From: Chryseobacterium culicis
GTDB taxonomy: Bacteria; Bacteroidota; Bacteroidia; Flavobacteriales; Weeksellaceae
Assembly (NCBI RefSeq): GCF_900108365.1
Contig: NZ_FNWQ01000004.1
Location: 288,160 to 352,159 of the forward strand
Length of the DNA: 64,000 nucleotides
Direction: 5' to 3'
The notes under the pieces were generated by a model, which did not search any database, was not told where the DNA came from, and saw nothing but the letters and a program-made list of their open reading frames with translations. Shown one piece after another: positions 1 to 9,180 of this stretch (position 1 is its first letter; the number at the start of each line of letters is the position of its first letter). A program made the translations under genes and the position numbers.

Positions 1-937
1 TAATAGCCCCTGCAGTTTCTGCACTTACTCCTTCTAATGAAGTTACTTTTGTAATCTTGGTACCCATTGTCTTGATGATCTTCCATCCGCCGCTCATTGT
101 TCCTAAACCAATAGCAAGGAAAGAAACCAAAGGAACCCAGATATAGTGCTGCGCAAAATAATCAAAACGTTCTGCAGAAGGGATATTCAGATACTGTGCA
201 TCCTGAAGCATATTAACGTGATAATAAATTACAGCTGCACCAATGATACCCATTACTTTCTGTGCATCATTCAAACCGTGTCCTAAGCTGAATAAAGCTG
301 AAGAAGCCAGCTGAAGTCTCTTGAAAGACTGATCTGCTTTGTGCGGGTTTGATCTTTTATAAAGGTGTATGATAATCAGGGTGATGATAACAGAAATGAT
401 CATTCCTATAATCGGTGCCATGAAAATGAACAGAAAGATAGGAATTACTTTATCAAACTTTACCACACTCTGATGCGTTACCTGGTTGAAAGCCTCTTTA
501 ACGGTACCCCACATGCCAAGTTCCGGCTGTGCTGCTGCCACATCATGATAATCCATCATGAAAGCATGCATAAGCGCTGCTCCCAGGAAACCTCCGATCA
601 GCGTATGTGATGATGAAGAAGGGATCCCGAACCACCATGTGAGTAAGTTCCAGGCAATTGCTGCCACCAGACCGGAAAATATAACTTCGAGGGTGATAAA
701 ATTCTCATTAACTGTTTTGGCAATTGTATTACCAATTTTGAATTCTCCAATGATATAAGCAGCAATAAAGAAGGCTGCAAAGTTCCAGAGCGCCGCCCAA
801 AGTACAGCCTGAAATGGAGTTAAAACTTTTGTAGAAACTATAGTTGCAATTGAGTTGGCTGCATCATGGAAACCATTGATATAATCGAAGATCAGGGCCA
901 GCGCAATAATAACTATAAGTAAAATCGGAAATTCCAT
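1..937 (-). CDS. pit: PiT-family inorganic phosphate transporter (3' end cut off by window)
   Basis: Inner-membrane ion-coupled phosphate permease of the PiT/PHO-4 family. The start codon is at 937-935 and 312 codons are open to the window edge, so the C-terminus is missing. Two family signatures are visible: GFHDAANSIAT close to the N-terminus, inside a hydrophobic stretch, and LGHGLNDAQKVMG in the second half of the visible part. These are the inverted-repeat signatures that form the transport path in PiT proteins. Long hydrophobic segments fit a polytopic membrane protein. It follows the PhoU-like gene by 12 bp on the same strand, the usual Bacteroidota pairing, so the two are probably co-transcribed. 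Substrate (phosphate, possibly as a metal complex) is from the family, not shown directly. Confidence 0.9.
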   Translation of the reverse strand, partial: MEFPILLIVIIALALIFDYINGFHDAANSIATIVSTKVLTPFQAVLWAALWNFAAFFIAAYIIGEFKIGNTIAKTVNENFITLEVIFSGLVAAIAWNLLTWWFGIPSSSSHTLIGGFLGAALMHAFMMDYHDVAAAQPELGMWGTVKEAFNQVTHQSVVKFDKVIPIFLFIFMAPIIGMIISVIITLIIIHLYKRSNPHKADQSFKRLQLASSALFSLGHGLNDAQKVMGIIGAAVIYYHVNMLQDAQYLNIPSAERFDYFAQHYIWVPLVSFLAIGLGTMSGGWKIIKTMGTKITKVTSLEGVSAETAGAI

Positions 938-949
938 TTTTGCTGTGTA

Positions 950-1588
950 TTAGGCGTATTTAATCATGATGTTCTCGATTGTATTGGCAACATCTTCTGC
1001 TTTGTCCGTTACAATTTCAAGGTAGTTCAATACTGATGAAACTTTAATAATGTTGATGGCATCATTGGTTTCAAATAATTCTACCATTGAATTGGACAGC
1101 AAATCGTCAGCAATATTTTCAATAGAGTTCACCTTAATACAAGCTTCTTTCACCTGTTCCATATTTTTGAACCCTTTAAGGTTTTTCATGGCATTCTGAA
1201 TTTCAAGACATGCTTTGTGGATCAGTAAAGAGAAGTCGGAATAAGCCTTCATCTCAGGTGATTTGTAAAGGAAGATATATTTTGTGGAAGCGTAGATATA
1301 GTCAGCAATATCATCCAGCCCTGTTGCCAGTGTATGGATATCCTCACGGTCAAAAGGTGTAATGAAGTTTTTTCCTAGTTCTACGAAAATTTCGTGAGTA
1401 AGTTCATCATTCTTGTGTTCGAAGTCGCTCATTTTCTTCAGCATTGAATCGTCATTAAGATCGAAATCCTTGATTCCAGCGTTGAATTCTTCTGACATTG
1501 CAACTAGATTTTCAGTTACTTTTTCGAAAAGTACAAAGAAGATTTTATCTTTTGGTTGAAAAGCGTGGAAAATATTACCAATTCCCAT
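950..1588 (-). CDS. DUF47 family PhoU-like regulator of phosphate transport
   Basis: A 212-residue cytoplasmic, helix-rich protein of the DUF47 (PhoU-like, formerly TIGR00153) family. It starts MGIGNIFHAFQPKDKIFF, the common opening of flavobacterial members, and has the acidic helical repeats that bind metal in PhoU proteins (for example EHKNDELTHEIF and ENIADDL). Length is normal for the family. Members sit next to pit genes and are thought to control phosphate uptake by the partner permease. Here pit starts 12 bp downstream on the same strand, which supports that role. No close promoter match was found upstream; a terminator of the preceding helicase gene lies about 110 bp upstream. Confidence 0.88.
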   Translation of the reverse strand: MGIGNIFHAFQPKDKIFFVLFEKVTENLVAMSEEFNAGIKDFDLNDDSMLKKMSDFEHKNDELTHEIFVELGKNFITPFDREDIHTLATGLDDIADYIYASTKYIFLYKSPEMKAYSDFSLLIHKACLEIQNAMKNLKGFKNMEQVKEACIKVNSIENIADDLLSNSMVELFETNDAINIIKVSSVLNYLEIVTDKAEDVANTIENIMIKYA

Positions 1589-1693
1589 TTTTTAGTATTT
1601 ATAATTCGTGTGCAAATTTCTTAAAAAAGGACCGCACGTGAAACTATATGACATTAAGTTTTGTTAACATTCGCTTAACAATTGATTATCAAA

Positions 1694-1724
1694 TAAAAAA
1701 ACCGGCAATAATGCCGGTTTTGTA
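1694..1724 (-). terminator. Intrinsic terminator of the DEAD-box helicase gene
   Basis: The arms CCGGCA (1702-1707) and TGCCGG (1712-1717), extended by A/T pairs, form a hairpin. On the minus strand it is followed by a long U-run (complement of the A-run at 1691-1701). It lies 15-45 bp after the helicase stop codon. Confidence 0.85.
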
Positions 1725-1738
1725 TGGTAATGATGAGA

Positions 1739-3439
1739 TTAATTTGCTACTTCAGCTCTCATATCTTTTCCTTTGAACTTCATGGATTGAATGTTGCTTA
1801 AGACATTGTCTTTAAACGATTTTTCAACTTCGAAGAAAGAGAATTTCTCTAGAATTTCGATATCTCCTATTTCAGCTCTTTTCTTGCTTTTTCCGCCAGC
1901 GGTAGCTTTGTTGATGATATCTAAAACGTCAAGTTTCTTCAGATGGTCTTTCTTCCCAAGATTGAAGAAGAATCTTACCATGTTTTCATCTCTTCTTCTT
2001 GGTTTTGCACCACGGTCTCTGTCTCTTCCGCGATCTCCTCTGTCTCTGTCACGGCCTCTGTCTCTATCTCTGTCACGTCCGCGGTCTCTTCTGGAGTAAT
2101 CGTCATCTCTGCTGCTTAATTTCTGCTCCACAAGGTCATGCTTGTCTTTGTAGTATAACGCAAGATCTTTAAGCTGGAACTGTAACAGCTGATGCACCAG
2201 TTCTTCTTTTGTAAAGTTGCTCAGATCCGGGATTAAGCTATCGTCAAATTCGAAAAGATCTTCGTGCTCCGTAAACAGTTTTTCGAATACACCTCCTACC
2301 TGAGCTTTAATAATATCTTCACCTGTAGGAATGAACTTCTCGTTAATTTCAATTTTTGTTGCAGATTTAATCTGTTTCAGTTTTCTGCTTTCTTCCGGCT
2401 TGATTAAAGCCATAGATATCCCGTCTTTTCCGGCTCTACCTGTTCTTCCGCTTCTGTGAACGAATACTTCAGGATCATCCGGTAAAGAGAAGTGAATAAC
2501 GTGAGTAAGGGAGTTTACATCCAATCCTCTCGCTGCTACGTCTGTTGCTACAAGAATATCAATATTTTTCAGTCTGAATTTCTTCATTACCGTATCTCTC
2601 TGCGCCTGAGAAAGATCACCGTGAAGGGCATCAGCCGCATATCCGTTCTGCATCAGGAAATCAGCTACCTCCTGGGTTTCCATTCTCGTTCTGCAGAAGA
2701 TAATGGAGTACTGATTAGGGTTAGCATCAATTAATCTTTTTAATGCTTCTTTCTTCTGACGGTACCCAACTACATAGTATTCGTGAGTAATGTTCTTCTT
2801 CACTTCGTTGATAGAACCTACTGAAATACGGTGTGGCTTTGTAAGGTAATTTTTAGAAATTCTTTCCACTTCTTTATTCATCGTTGCAGAGAATAAGAAA
2901 GTTTGTTTCGTTTCCGGAGTTTCGCTTAAGATGGTCTCCAATTCATCTTTGAATCCCATAGAAAGCATTTCATCAGCTTCGTCTAATACTAACCAATGAA
3001 TAGCAGAAAAGTCCAGTGCCTTTCTGTTGATAAGATCTATTACTCTTCCCGGAGTTCCCACAATGATCTGTGGTTTATCCTTCAAAGATCTCATCTGCTC
3101 TACAATACTACTTCCACCATAAACCGCAGTTGTCTTGATGTCTTTCATATACTTAGAGTAATTCTTTATGTCTTTCGAAATCTGAAGACATAATTCCCGT
3201 GTCGGACAAAGCACCAATAATTGGATTTTGCGACTCGTATCGTCAATCATATCCAAAATCGGAAGCGAAAACGCTGCTGTTTTGCCTGTCCCTGTCTGCG
3301 CAAGTGCGATCAAGTCGCGAATATCTGAAAGAATAAAAGGGATAGTCTGTTTTTGGATTTCTGTTGGGCTTTCGTAGCCCAGTTCGCCAATTGCCTTAAG
3401 GATATCAGGACTTAAATTGGTTTCCGTAAATAAATTCAT
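1739..3439 (-). CDS. DEAD-box ATP-dependent RNA helicase (DeaD/CsdA type)
   Basis: A 566-residue RNA helicase with every core motif in order: Q motif (SPTEIQKQTIP), motif I AQTGTGKT, Ia PTRELC, TPGR, DEAD, SAT, then the helicase C domain ending in HRSGRTGRAG. After the core come an acidic linker, an Arg/Asp-rich low-complexity stretch of GRDRDR repeats (about residues 445-480), and a C-terminal domain beginning MVRFFFNLGKKD that matches the DbpA-type RNA-binding fold. Such proteins unwind RNA in ribosome assembly, mRNA decay and cold adaptation; which of these applies here cannot be read from sequence. It is monocistronic: a -7 element lies upstream and a terminator follows. A deaD-like name fits, but family subtyping is uncertain. 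Confidence 0.93.
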   Translation of the reverse strand: MNLFTETNLSPDILKAIGELGYESPTEIQKQTIPFILSDIRDLIALAQTGTGKTAAFSLPILDMIDDTSRKIQLLVLCPTRELCLQISKDIKNYSKYMKDIKTTAVYGGSSIVEQMRSLKDKPQIIVGTPGRVIDLINRKALDFSAIHWLVLDEADEMLSMGFKDELETILSETPETKQTFLFSATMNKEVERISKNYLTKPHRISVGSINEVKKNITHEYYVVGYRQKKEALKRLIDANPNQYSIIFCRTRMETQEVADFLMQNGYAADALHGDLSQAQRDTVMKKFRLKNIDILVATDVAARGLDVNSLTHVIHFSLPDDPEVFVHRSGRTGRAGKDGISMALIKPEESRKLKQIKSATKIEINEKFIPTGEDIIKAQVGGVFEKLFTEHEDLFEFDDSLIPDLSNFTKEELVHQLLQFQLKDLALYYKDKHDLVEQKLSSRDDDYSRRDRGRDRDRDRGRDRDRGDRGRDRDRGAKPRRRDENMVRFFFNLGKKDHLKKLDVLDIINKATAGGKSKKRAEIGDIEILEKFSFFEVEKSFKDNVLSNIQSMKFKGKDMRAEVAN

Positions 3440-3459
3440 TAACTATTTTAAAATTTTTG

Positions 3460-3467
3460 CAAAGATA
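3460..3467 (-). promoter_or_regulatory. Bacteroidota -7 element (TATCTTTG) for the helicase gene
   Basis: Read on the minus strand this is TATCTTTG, a full match to TAnnTTTG, 21 bp upstream of the helicase start codon. No clear -33 TTTG is present at the usual distance. Confidence 0.5.
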
Positions 3468-3716
3468 CAACAAATATTTGATTTGTTTTTGAATAAATTT
3501 TTAAATATTCAAACTTAAATTCACAATCCTCTACTATTTTTTTAATTTTTGGAAAATTAAATCCAAAAAAACGTGCTGTAGATTAAAAAGTTATCAAACA
3601 TTATTTTTTTTTATTAAATTGGATTGATTTTTTCTTTGTTATTTATGAATTTTCAAAAATAAAGCCCTTAAAAGCAAATTTTTCTCTTGTTATTGTCATT
3701 TATCGTCATTGATATA

Positions 3717-3748
3717 TTGCCCTATACTCTATAGTTTTTGTACATTTG
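3717..3748 (+). promoter_or_regulatory. Promoter of the DUF2461 gene
   Basis: TTG at 3717-3719 and TACATTTG at 3741-3748 are separated by 21 nt, matching the Bacteroidota -33/-7 pattern. Transcription would begin near 3755, giving a leader of about 90 nt. Confidence 0.55.
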
Positions 3749-3844
3749 AATGGTGAGATTAGATTCGGGTTACAGGAATTTGAGGCCGGAGCCTGGAATC
3801 TTTTTTAAATTTCACCTACTAACAATAAAAACACTTTACACAAT

Positions 3845-4510
3845 ATGTCTGCAAGTATTTCTCCCACAACATTTGATTTTTTAAAAAAGCTGAATAAAAA
3901 CAATAACCGCGAATGGTTTAATGAAAATAAAAACCTCTACACGGCATCTCAGCACAATGTAGTTTCATTTCTGGATGAACTGATTAAAGAGATGTCCGGT
4001 TTTGATGAAGAGCTTGCTAAAATAGACAGTAAAAAAGCGCTGTTCAGAATTTACAGAGATACCCGTTTCTCAAAAGACAAGTCTCCTTATAAAACCAATT
4101 TCGGCGCTTCTTTGGGAATGGGAAAAGGAAACCAGAAAGGAGGCTACTATCTTCACATAGAACCCGGAAAATCTTTTTTAGCAGGCGGAATCTATATGCC
4201 GGAATCTTCTGTTCTGAAAGAAGTGCGTAAAGAAATTTCCTTGTACGGGGACGATTTTCTTAAAATTCTCAACAATAAGGACTTCAAAAAGCATTTTCCG
4301 GAGCTTGATCAGGATGATAAACTGAAAAAAATCCCTCAGGGTTTCGAAAAAGAAGATCCTATGGGAGAATATCTGAAGCTTAAAAGCTATATTGTGGTTT
4401 ATAGTCTGAAAGACGAGGAAGTGCTGGACAAAAATGCGGTGAAAAACATGACTAAAGTCTTTAAACTGATGAAACCTTTCAATGATTTCCTGAATACCCC
4501 ATTTCTTTAA
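3845..4510 (+). CDS. DUF2461 family protein (TIGR02453)
   Basis: A 221-residue soluble protein of the DUF2461 family, whose function is unknown. Family hallmarks are NNREWFNENKNLY near the N-terminus, FRIYRDTRFSKDKSPYKTN in the first third and the glycine-rich YYLHIEPGKSFLAGGIYMP segment. Length and domain order are normal for the family. There is no signal peptide or membrane segment. It stands alone, with its own promoter and no same-strand neighbour closer than 270 bp, so the context gives no clue to its job. Confidence 0.85.
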   Translation: MSASISPTTFDFLKKLNKNNNREWFNENKNLYTASQHNVVSFLDELIKEMSGFDEELAKIDSKKALFRIYRDTRFSKDKSPYKTNFGASLGMGKGNQKGGYYLHIEPGKSFLAGGIYMPESSVLKEVRKEISLYGDDFLKILNNKDFKKHFPELDQDDKLKKIPQGFEKEDPMGEYLKLKSYIVVYSLKDEEVLDKNAVKNMTKVFKLMKPFNDFLNTPFL

Positions 4511-4544
4511 TTTCTTTATTTTTTAAGGTCCGCTGATTTTTCGA

Positions 4545-4575
4545 CCACAGATGACACCGATTTCACAGATGATTG
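4545..4575 (+). repeat. Interspersed CCACAGAT...CACAGATGATTG repeat, copy A
   Basis: This 31-bp stretch matches the one at 35513-35543 at 27 of 31 positions. Both lie in noncoding DNA. The function is unknown. Confidence 0.6.
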
Positions 4576-4760
4576 TTATTGAGGTCGAATTATACTTTAT
4601 CGACTTTTTTAACAGAGAAACTTGTGGTAGTTGGGTATCTTTATAAAAAATTCAAAATATATTAAAATTCAATAGTTTACAAAAACAAATTTTAAAGATT
4701 TATTCTGAAAATCAAGGTATTATAATTAACATTTTTTAAGAGAAGTTTTACATTTTTCCT

Positions 4761-4768
4761 TATCTTTG
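4761..4768 (+). promoter_or_regulatory. -7 element (TATCTTTG) of the glycan gene group
   Basis: A full TAnnTTTG match 21 bp upstream of the ATG at 4790. It overlaps an alternative in-frame TTG codon at 4766, which argues that translation starts at 4790. No clear -33 TTG is seen. Confidence 0.5.
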
Positions 4769-4789
4769 CTGTTCGCCAAAAAGCTTACG

Positions 4790-5584
4790 ATGTCTTTATA
4801 CCAAAAAATCGCAGAGAAACTACAATACATAACCCCGAATTTCTATAAAAAAAGATATTTTAAAAAGTTAAATAATCTTAATAAAAATAATTTTGCGGAA
4901 CGTAATGTAGAGCCGGAACTGGTATGGATTAAAGAGTATCTTCCGAAAAACGCTGTAATACTGGACATTGGCGCGAATGTAGGAACTTTCCTATACCAGC
5001 TTGAAAATATACTTAACCATGAATATATTTATGGTTTTGAACCTAACAAAAAGCTGTACAGACGATTAAAAAGATTATTTCCCGCTATGCGTATCTTTCC
5101 TCTGGCACTTTCTGACGAAAACAGGATTGCCGAGTTTAAAGTACCAATCATTAATGGAAAAACAATTGCTTCCCGCGGGACATTAAATACTTCCTACAAA
5201 GAAAAGGGAGAAGAGAAAAGCTATACAGAGAAAGTAAAGGTAATCAAGCTGGACGAATGGGCTGCACTGGAACATTTCAAGAGACTTGATTTCATCAAAA
5301 TAGACGTGGAGGGAAATGAAATAAAAACCCTTTCCGGAGCCAGAGAAACCATTAGAAAGTTCAAGCCGACCCTAATGGTTGAGATGGAGCAAAGACACCA
5401 CCAGACACCGATATGGAATGAGATCTCCGAAGTGATGAGCTGGGGATACAAAGCCCGATATCTGAACAGAAACAGCTTTACGCTGGAGAATCTTACAGAG
5501 GATATCATCACACAAAATACGAATGACGAAAAAAATAAAACCCAGTACATCAACAACATTATTTTTATACCTAAAAACATTTAA
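4790..5584 (+). CDS. FkbM-family SAM-dependent methyltransferase
   Basis: A 264-residue class I methyltransferase of the FkbM family. The SAM-binding motif I is LDIGANVGTF (about residues 60-70), followed by the acidic motif YGFEPN. The later motif FIKIDVEGNE is characteristic of FkbM proteins. The ATG at 4790 is chosen because an upstream TTG codon in frame lies inside the predicted promoter. FkbM enzymes O-methylate sugars or polyketides. Being followed 9 bp later by a polysaccharide flippase suggests a sugar in a surface glycan as the acceptor, but the real substrate is unknown. Confidence 0.88.
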   Translation: MSLYQKIAEKLQYITPNFYKKRYFKKLNNLNKNNFAERNVEPELVWIKEYLPKNAVILDIGANVGTFLYQLENILNHEYIYGFEPNKKLYRRLKRLFPAMRIFPLALSDENRIAEFKVPIINGKTIASRGTLNTSYKEKGEEKSYTEKVKVIKLDEWAALEHFKRLDFIKIDVEGNEIKTLSGARETIRKFKPTLMVEMEQRHHQTPIWNEISEVMSWGYKARYLNRNSFTLENLTEDIITQNTNDEKNKTQYINNIIFIPKNI

Positions 5585-5593
5585 AAACAACTT

Positions 5594-7072
5594 ATGAGTG
5601 TAGTAGCGAGACAAGGCTTCAAATATTCCATTATCGGTTATATTGGTTTTTTGCTGGGCACCGTTTCCGCAATATTTATATTTCCGAATGATTTTGAATT
5701 TTACGGAAAGCTTCGCTACAGTATGCAAACCGCTGAGATGCTCGTTCCTTTTGTTGTTTTTGGTATTTCTTATGCGAATGTAAAATTTTTTAATGCTTTG
5801 CAGAAAGAAGGAAAAAATCAGAATATGCTTTCACTATCTCTGGTGACGGTTCTGCTCAATTTTCTCATTTTTGTTACCGTATTTTTTATTCTCCCCTACT
5901 TTTACCCCAAATTTATCCATTCAGAAGCGTGGAAAATTAAGCAAATTATTCTGCCCTTAATTTTAATTTTATCGCTCTGCGCTATTTTCAATAAATACAC
6001 GTCAAATTATAAAAGAATTGTTGTCTCTAATATCTTTGACAATCTTTTCCCTAAAATAGCAAATCTGGGTGCTTTCTGTCTTTTCTTCTATTTTTCTCTG
6101 TCTCAAAATATTGCACTGGCTTTTTTCTTCGGAATATTTACACTCATGCTGTTCGGGTATATTTATTATACCAATAAGCTGGAAAAAATTAAGTTTGACA
6201 TCAGCACAGACTATTTTAAGAAAAATCATTTTTGGAAGGAGTTCCTGAACTACAGTTTCTTCGGATTTCTGGGAACATTTGGAAACTATCTGGCGATCAA
6301 CAGTTTTATGATTGGAGAATTTATGGGAATGGAAGAAAACGGGATCTATTCCGTTCTTTATGCGTTAATTTCCCTGATCTCTATACCTCAATTGGGACTA
6401 TTCAATATTTCGGCTCCTATTATCAGTAAAAATCTGGCAGACGGAGATATGGAAGAGCTGGACAGATTCCACAAGAAAACTTCTTTAACGCTGTATTTCC
6501 TTGGTGCTGTTCTGTTCTCCTGCATCATGGTTGGATTCCCGTATCTGACACAATTTATGCCGAAGAACGGAACCATGCTCAGGGAGTATGAGCCGGTAGT
6601 GTGGATCTGGGGCTCTGCGGTACTGATAGATCTGGCAACAGGATTTAACGGAAATATTATTTCGCTTTCTAAATATTACAGATTCAATATTCTTGTCATG
6701 CTTTTACTGGCGGGATTAACGATAGGACTGAACTATTATTTTATTAAAAACACACATCTGAAACTCATCGGAATTGCTTTATCTACCGCTATTTCACTTA
6801 CAATTTATAATGTTGTGAAAATTGTTTTCAATTATATTGTATTTAAGGTTTCACCGTTAACCATTGAAATGATTTTCGTTTCTATCATCTGTACGCTGGC
6901 GATTACAGTAGCAATTGTTCTCCCGAACTTCAGCAGCAATCTGCTGAACCTCGTTTACAAACCTGCAGTGGTTTTATTACTGATCTATATCGGTAATTAT
7001 TTTACCAAGATCTTCCCGGTTGAAGACTATCTGAATATGAGATTTATTAAGAGTGTATTTAAGATTAAATAA
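5594..7072 (+). CDS. Wzx-like oligosaccharide flippase (MATE/MVF superfamily)
   Basis: A 492-residue integral membrane protein with about 12-14 hydrophobic segments spread over the whole length. It is of the polysaccharide biosynthesis/lipopolysaccharide flippase type. These proteins move lipid-linked oligosaccharides across the inner membrane. It lies 9 bp after the FkbM methyltransferase and is convergent with a glycosyltransferase, so a role in a surface glycan or O-antigen-like polymer is likely. No polymerase (Wzy) or priming transferase lies nearby, so this is only part of a pathway or a modification set. Subfamily assignment rests on the overall hydrophobic pattern and context. Confidence 0.82.
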   Translation: MSVVARQGFKYSIIGYIGFLLGTVSAIFIFPNDFEFYGKLRYSMQTAEMLVPFVVFGISYANVKFFNALQKEGKNQNMLSLSLVTVLLNFLIFVTVFFILPYFYPKFIHSEAWKIKQIILPLILILSLCAIFNKYTSNYKRIVVSNIFDNLFPKIANLGAFCLFFYFSLSQNIALAFFFGIFTLMLFGYIYYTNKLEKIKFDISTDYFKKNHFWKEFLNYSFFGFLGTFGNYLAINSFMIGEFMGMEENGIYSVLYALISLISIPQLGLFNISAPIISKNLADGDMEELDRFHKKTSLTLYFLGAVLFSCIMVGFPYLTQFMPKNGTMLREYEPVVWIWGSAVLIDLATGFNGNIISLSKYYRFNILVMLLLAGLTIGLNYYFIKNTHLKLIGIALSTAISLTIYNVVKIVFNYIVFKVSPLTIEMIFVSIICTLAITVAIVLPNFSSNLLNLVYKPAVVLLLIYIGNYFTKIFPVEDYLNMRFIKSVFKIK

Positions 7073-7112
7073 TACTTTTAAGAGAAAAAAGCACCATTAT
7101 AAAAGAGTTTAT

Positions 7113-8153
7113 CTACAGTAATCCCCTTAGAAATTGTTCCAGCTTTTTCTGAACATCTCTCCTGCCGTATGTTTTATGAAAGTCAAAAGGAGTGTTAGAA
7201 ATGGTTTCTAACTGTTCAAAAGCATTTTCTTTTTCAGGAATAATAAAAGCCAGTCTGGAAGGATAATTTCCAGGAAAGACAGCCATTTTGCCATAGGCAA
7301 TAGCATCGCCAAGATTACCTGTCATTTTAGTCCGTCCATAGATTTCCTCCATGCTGAAAAACTCTGTACTCTGCTGTATCGGGCACCATAAAACATCTGC
7401 TTTCCGCATCCACTGTTCAAAATCTTCTGAAGAAACTCTTTCTGAAAAATAAGTGATTTTTATGTTTTCCGGGATTTTTTCAGACAGAGATTTGAGTTGT
7501 TTTAACTCACTGCCGCCTGCTTTTCCAAGAAATACAAACCTGCAGCGTTTATGGGTACTGAGCCTCTGAATGGTTTTGAAAATATAAGCATAATCTCTCC
7601 TTTTCTGCGAAACACCACCAGGAATCACCACTACAAAATCATCATTTTGGGTTTTGGCAAAATCCCTCGTATAAAACAATGGCAGAAACTGGTATTTTTC
7701 TGAAATCAGAGCCTCATCCAGTACGAAAAGAGCTCTGGAGGTATGATAAACCCTGGTTTTATAAAACAATCCTTCTTTCAGCCACAATTTCAATCTGAAA
7801 ATAATATCTCCTTTGAAAACACTTTTCATCAGATCCAGTTTTGAGGCTTTGATAAAATTAAGATTATGGGCAATAACCGCTGTACTGTACTTTTTCGTAA
7901 CTGCCAGAAATGTATTAAAATAACGGTGCACAGTCCCTATGATCACCAGATCATATCCTTTCCCTTTCAGCTGGTCCAAAATCATAGAGCTATCTGATAA
8001 GAATACGGCTTCATCCCCATGAATCACATGATCTTTAATTCTTTTTGAAAAATAATAGTCTACCGAAAAATCCAGAGACCCTTTCATAATATCCATGAAA
8101 GCCTGAGCAATTTCTGCATGGGTATCAATTTCTATGTATGCTATTTTTTTCAC
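7113..8153 (-). CDS. GT-B-like glycosyltransferase
   Basis: A 346-residue cytoplasmic protein. It begins with MKKIAYIEIDTHAEIAQ and has a two-lobe layout: an N-terminal Rossmann-like half (YDLVIIGTVHRYF, STAVIAHNLNF) and a C-terminal nucleotide-sugar half starting at VVVIPGGVSQKRRDY with RFVFLGKAGGSE. This is the general plan of GT-B enzymes. Near the C-terminus, the stretch MTGNLGDAIAYGKMAVFPGNYPS resembles the donor-binding region of GT4-like proteins. The exact family, donor and acceptor are not recognised. It lies downstream of a GT2 gene on the same strand after a 154-bp repeat-bearing gap. Confidence 0.65.
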   Translation of the reverse strand: MKKIAYIEIDTHAEIAQAFMDIMKGSLDFSVDYYFSKRIKDHVIHGDEAVFLSDSSMILDQLKGKGYDLVIIGTVHRYFNTFLAVTKKYSTAVIAHNLNFIKASKLDLMKSVFKGDIIFRLKLWLKEGLFYKTRVYHTSRALFVLDEALISEKYQFLPLFYTRDFAKTQNDDFVVVIPGGVSQKRRDYAYIFKTIQRLSTHKRCRFVFLGKAGGSELKQLKSLSEKIPENIKITYFSERVSSEDFEQWMRKADVLWCPIQQSTEFFSMEEIYGRTKMTGNLGDAIAYGKMAVFPGNYPSRLAFIIPEKENAFEQLETISNTPFDFHKTYGRRDVQKKLEQFLRGLL

Positions 8154-8182
8154 GTGCTTTGAGGAGTTATATCTTAAGTTCC

Positions 8183-8240
8183 GGCTACAGCCAATGGTTT
8201 TTATTTTTTGATTAGAGACGGGCTAAAGCTTATCCCCTAT
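8183..8240 (+). repeat. Solo module of the GGCTAAAGCC intergenic element
   Basis: GGCTACAGCCAATGG is followed after 19 nt by a GACGGGCTAAAGC box and a CCCCTAT end. This is the same order and spacing as each arm of the larger inverted-repeat element at 35554-35750. It looks like a diverged half-copy. Confidence 0.6.
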
Positions 8241-8307
8241 CGCTTTTCTGATAATAATTGATAAAGCTTTCTATCATTTTACCTTTTCGTAATTTCGTTT
8301 TTTGCTT

Positions 8308-9162
8308 CTATATCTTCAGCCATTTCTTTTTCAACATTCGCCAACGCTGCTCATTAACGGTTTTTTGTTCTTCTCTGGTTATTTTAAGTTCTAATTTCTT
8401 GGATCTGCAGTTTTCATAGGATTTAACAATATCAAAGAAAAATGTGGCAGACCTGCTTTTCGCCGCTTCTTTTGAAGAGGCTATATAAGCCAGAAACCTG
8501 TTCAGTCCTAAGAAATAAAAATATCTTCCGTAATACGCTGCGGGACGTATCGTGTAGTCGGCTCCTTTCACTTTAATCAGTTTCACGTGAAGCTCCGGAA
8601 GAACGACTTCCTTCCATCCCAGATTTTCCAGCAATATGGAATCAATATTATCCCATCCCAAAGTTTCTCTTAAACCTCCAATCTGAATAAAGCATTCTTT
8701 CCGATAGGCTTTCATAGGCCCCCTTACATGATGTTTATTGGAGTTTCCTTCATAGACCCAGTTTCCGTTTTTTTCAATGTACAGAAGCCCTCCCACGAGT
8801 CCAAAATCAGGATGAGAAGAAAAGGCTGTTTCTACAGCTGTCAGATAGTTTTCCGGAAGGATAATATCGGCATCAAACTTACAGATGATATCAAATTCAT
8901 CTATGGATTGGGTTTGTAATCCATTTTTAAAAGCATGTACCACTTTGGAACCGGGCTGATGTTCGGATTTCTGAAGGCTGACTGTTTCGAAACGGGAATC
9001 CGTTTCTGTATAGTTCCTGATCACCTCAGCGGTTCTGTCTGTAGAACCGTCATTCACCACCACCACTTTAAAATCTCTGCTGTTTTGCTGCTGCAGAGAA
9101 TCAAGAGTAAAGGGGAGGTTGTCTTCTTCGTTATGGGCAGGAATTATGATTAAAAACCTCAC
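8308..9162 (-). CDS. Glycosyltransferase family 2
   Basis: A 284-residue GT-A fold glycosyltransferase. It opens with FLIIIPAHNEEDNLPFTL, then VVVNDGSTDRTAEV, and has the metal-binding acidic site as CKFDADIILPENYL. The pattern is that of inverting family 2 enzymes that add sugars from nucleotide donors. There is no clear membrane segment. It is the first gene of a leftward pair with the GT-B-like enzyme, and both probably build the same surface glycan as the flippase next door. Donor and acceptor cannot be read from the sequence. Confidence 0.88.
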   Translation of the reverse strand: MRFLIIIPAHNEEDNLPFTLDSLQQQNSRDFKVVVVNDGSTDRTAEVIRNYTETDSRFETVSLQKSEHQPGSKVVHAFKNGLQTQSIDEFDIICKFDADIILPENYLTAVETAFSSHPDFGLVGGLLYIEKNGNWVYEGNSNKHHVRGPMKAYRKECFIQIGGLRETLGWDNIDSILLENLGWKEVVLPELHVKLIKVKGADYTIRPAAYYGRYFYFLGLNRFLAYIASSKEAAKSRSATFFFDIVKSYENCRSKKLELKITREEQKTVNEQRWRMLKKKWLKI

Positions 9163-9180
9163 GAATTATAAGTGCTTAAT

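Larger units (their letters stand above)
3440..3844. other. AT-rich divergent intergenic region
   Basis: This 405-bp gap separates the leftward helicase from the rightward DUF2461 gene. It holds one outward-facing promoter at each end. The middle (about 3480-3710) is very AT-rich with long A and T runs. No gene, RNA or repeat is recognised in it. Confidence 0.6.

Noticed and set aside
1791..2099. 102-codon Ser/Arg/Leu-rich frame opposite the helicase gene
   Set aside because: It is the antisense reading of the helicase's Arg/Asp repeat and C-terminus.
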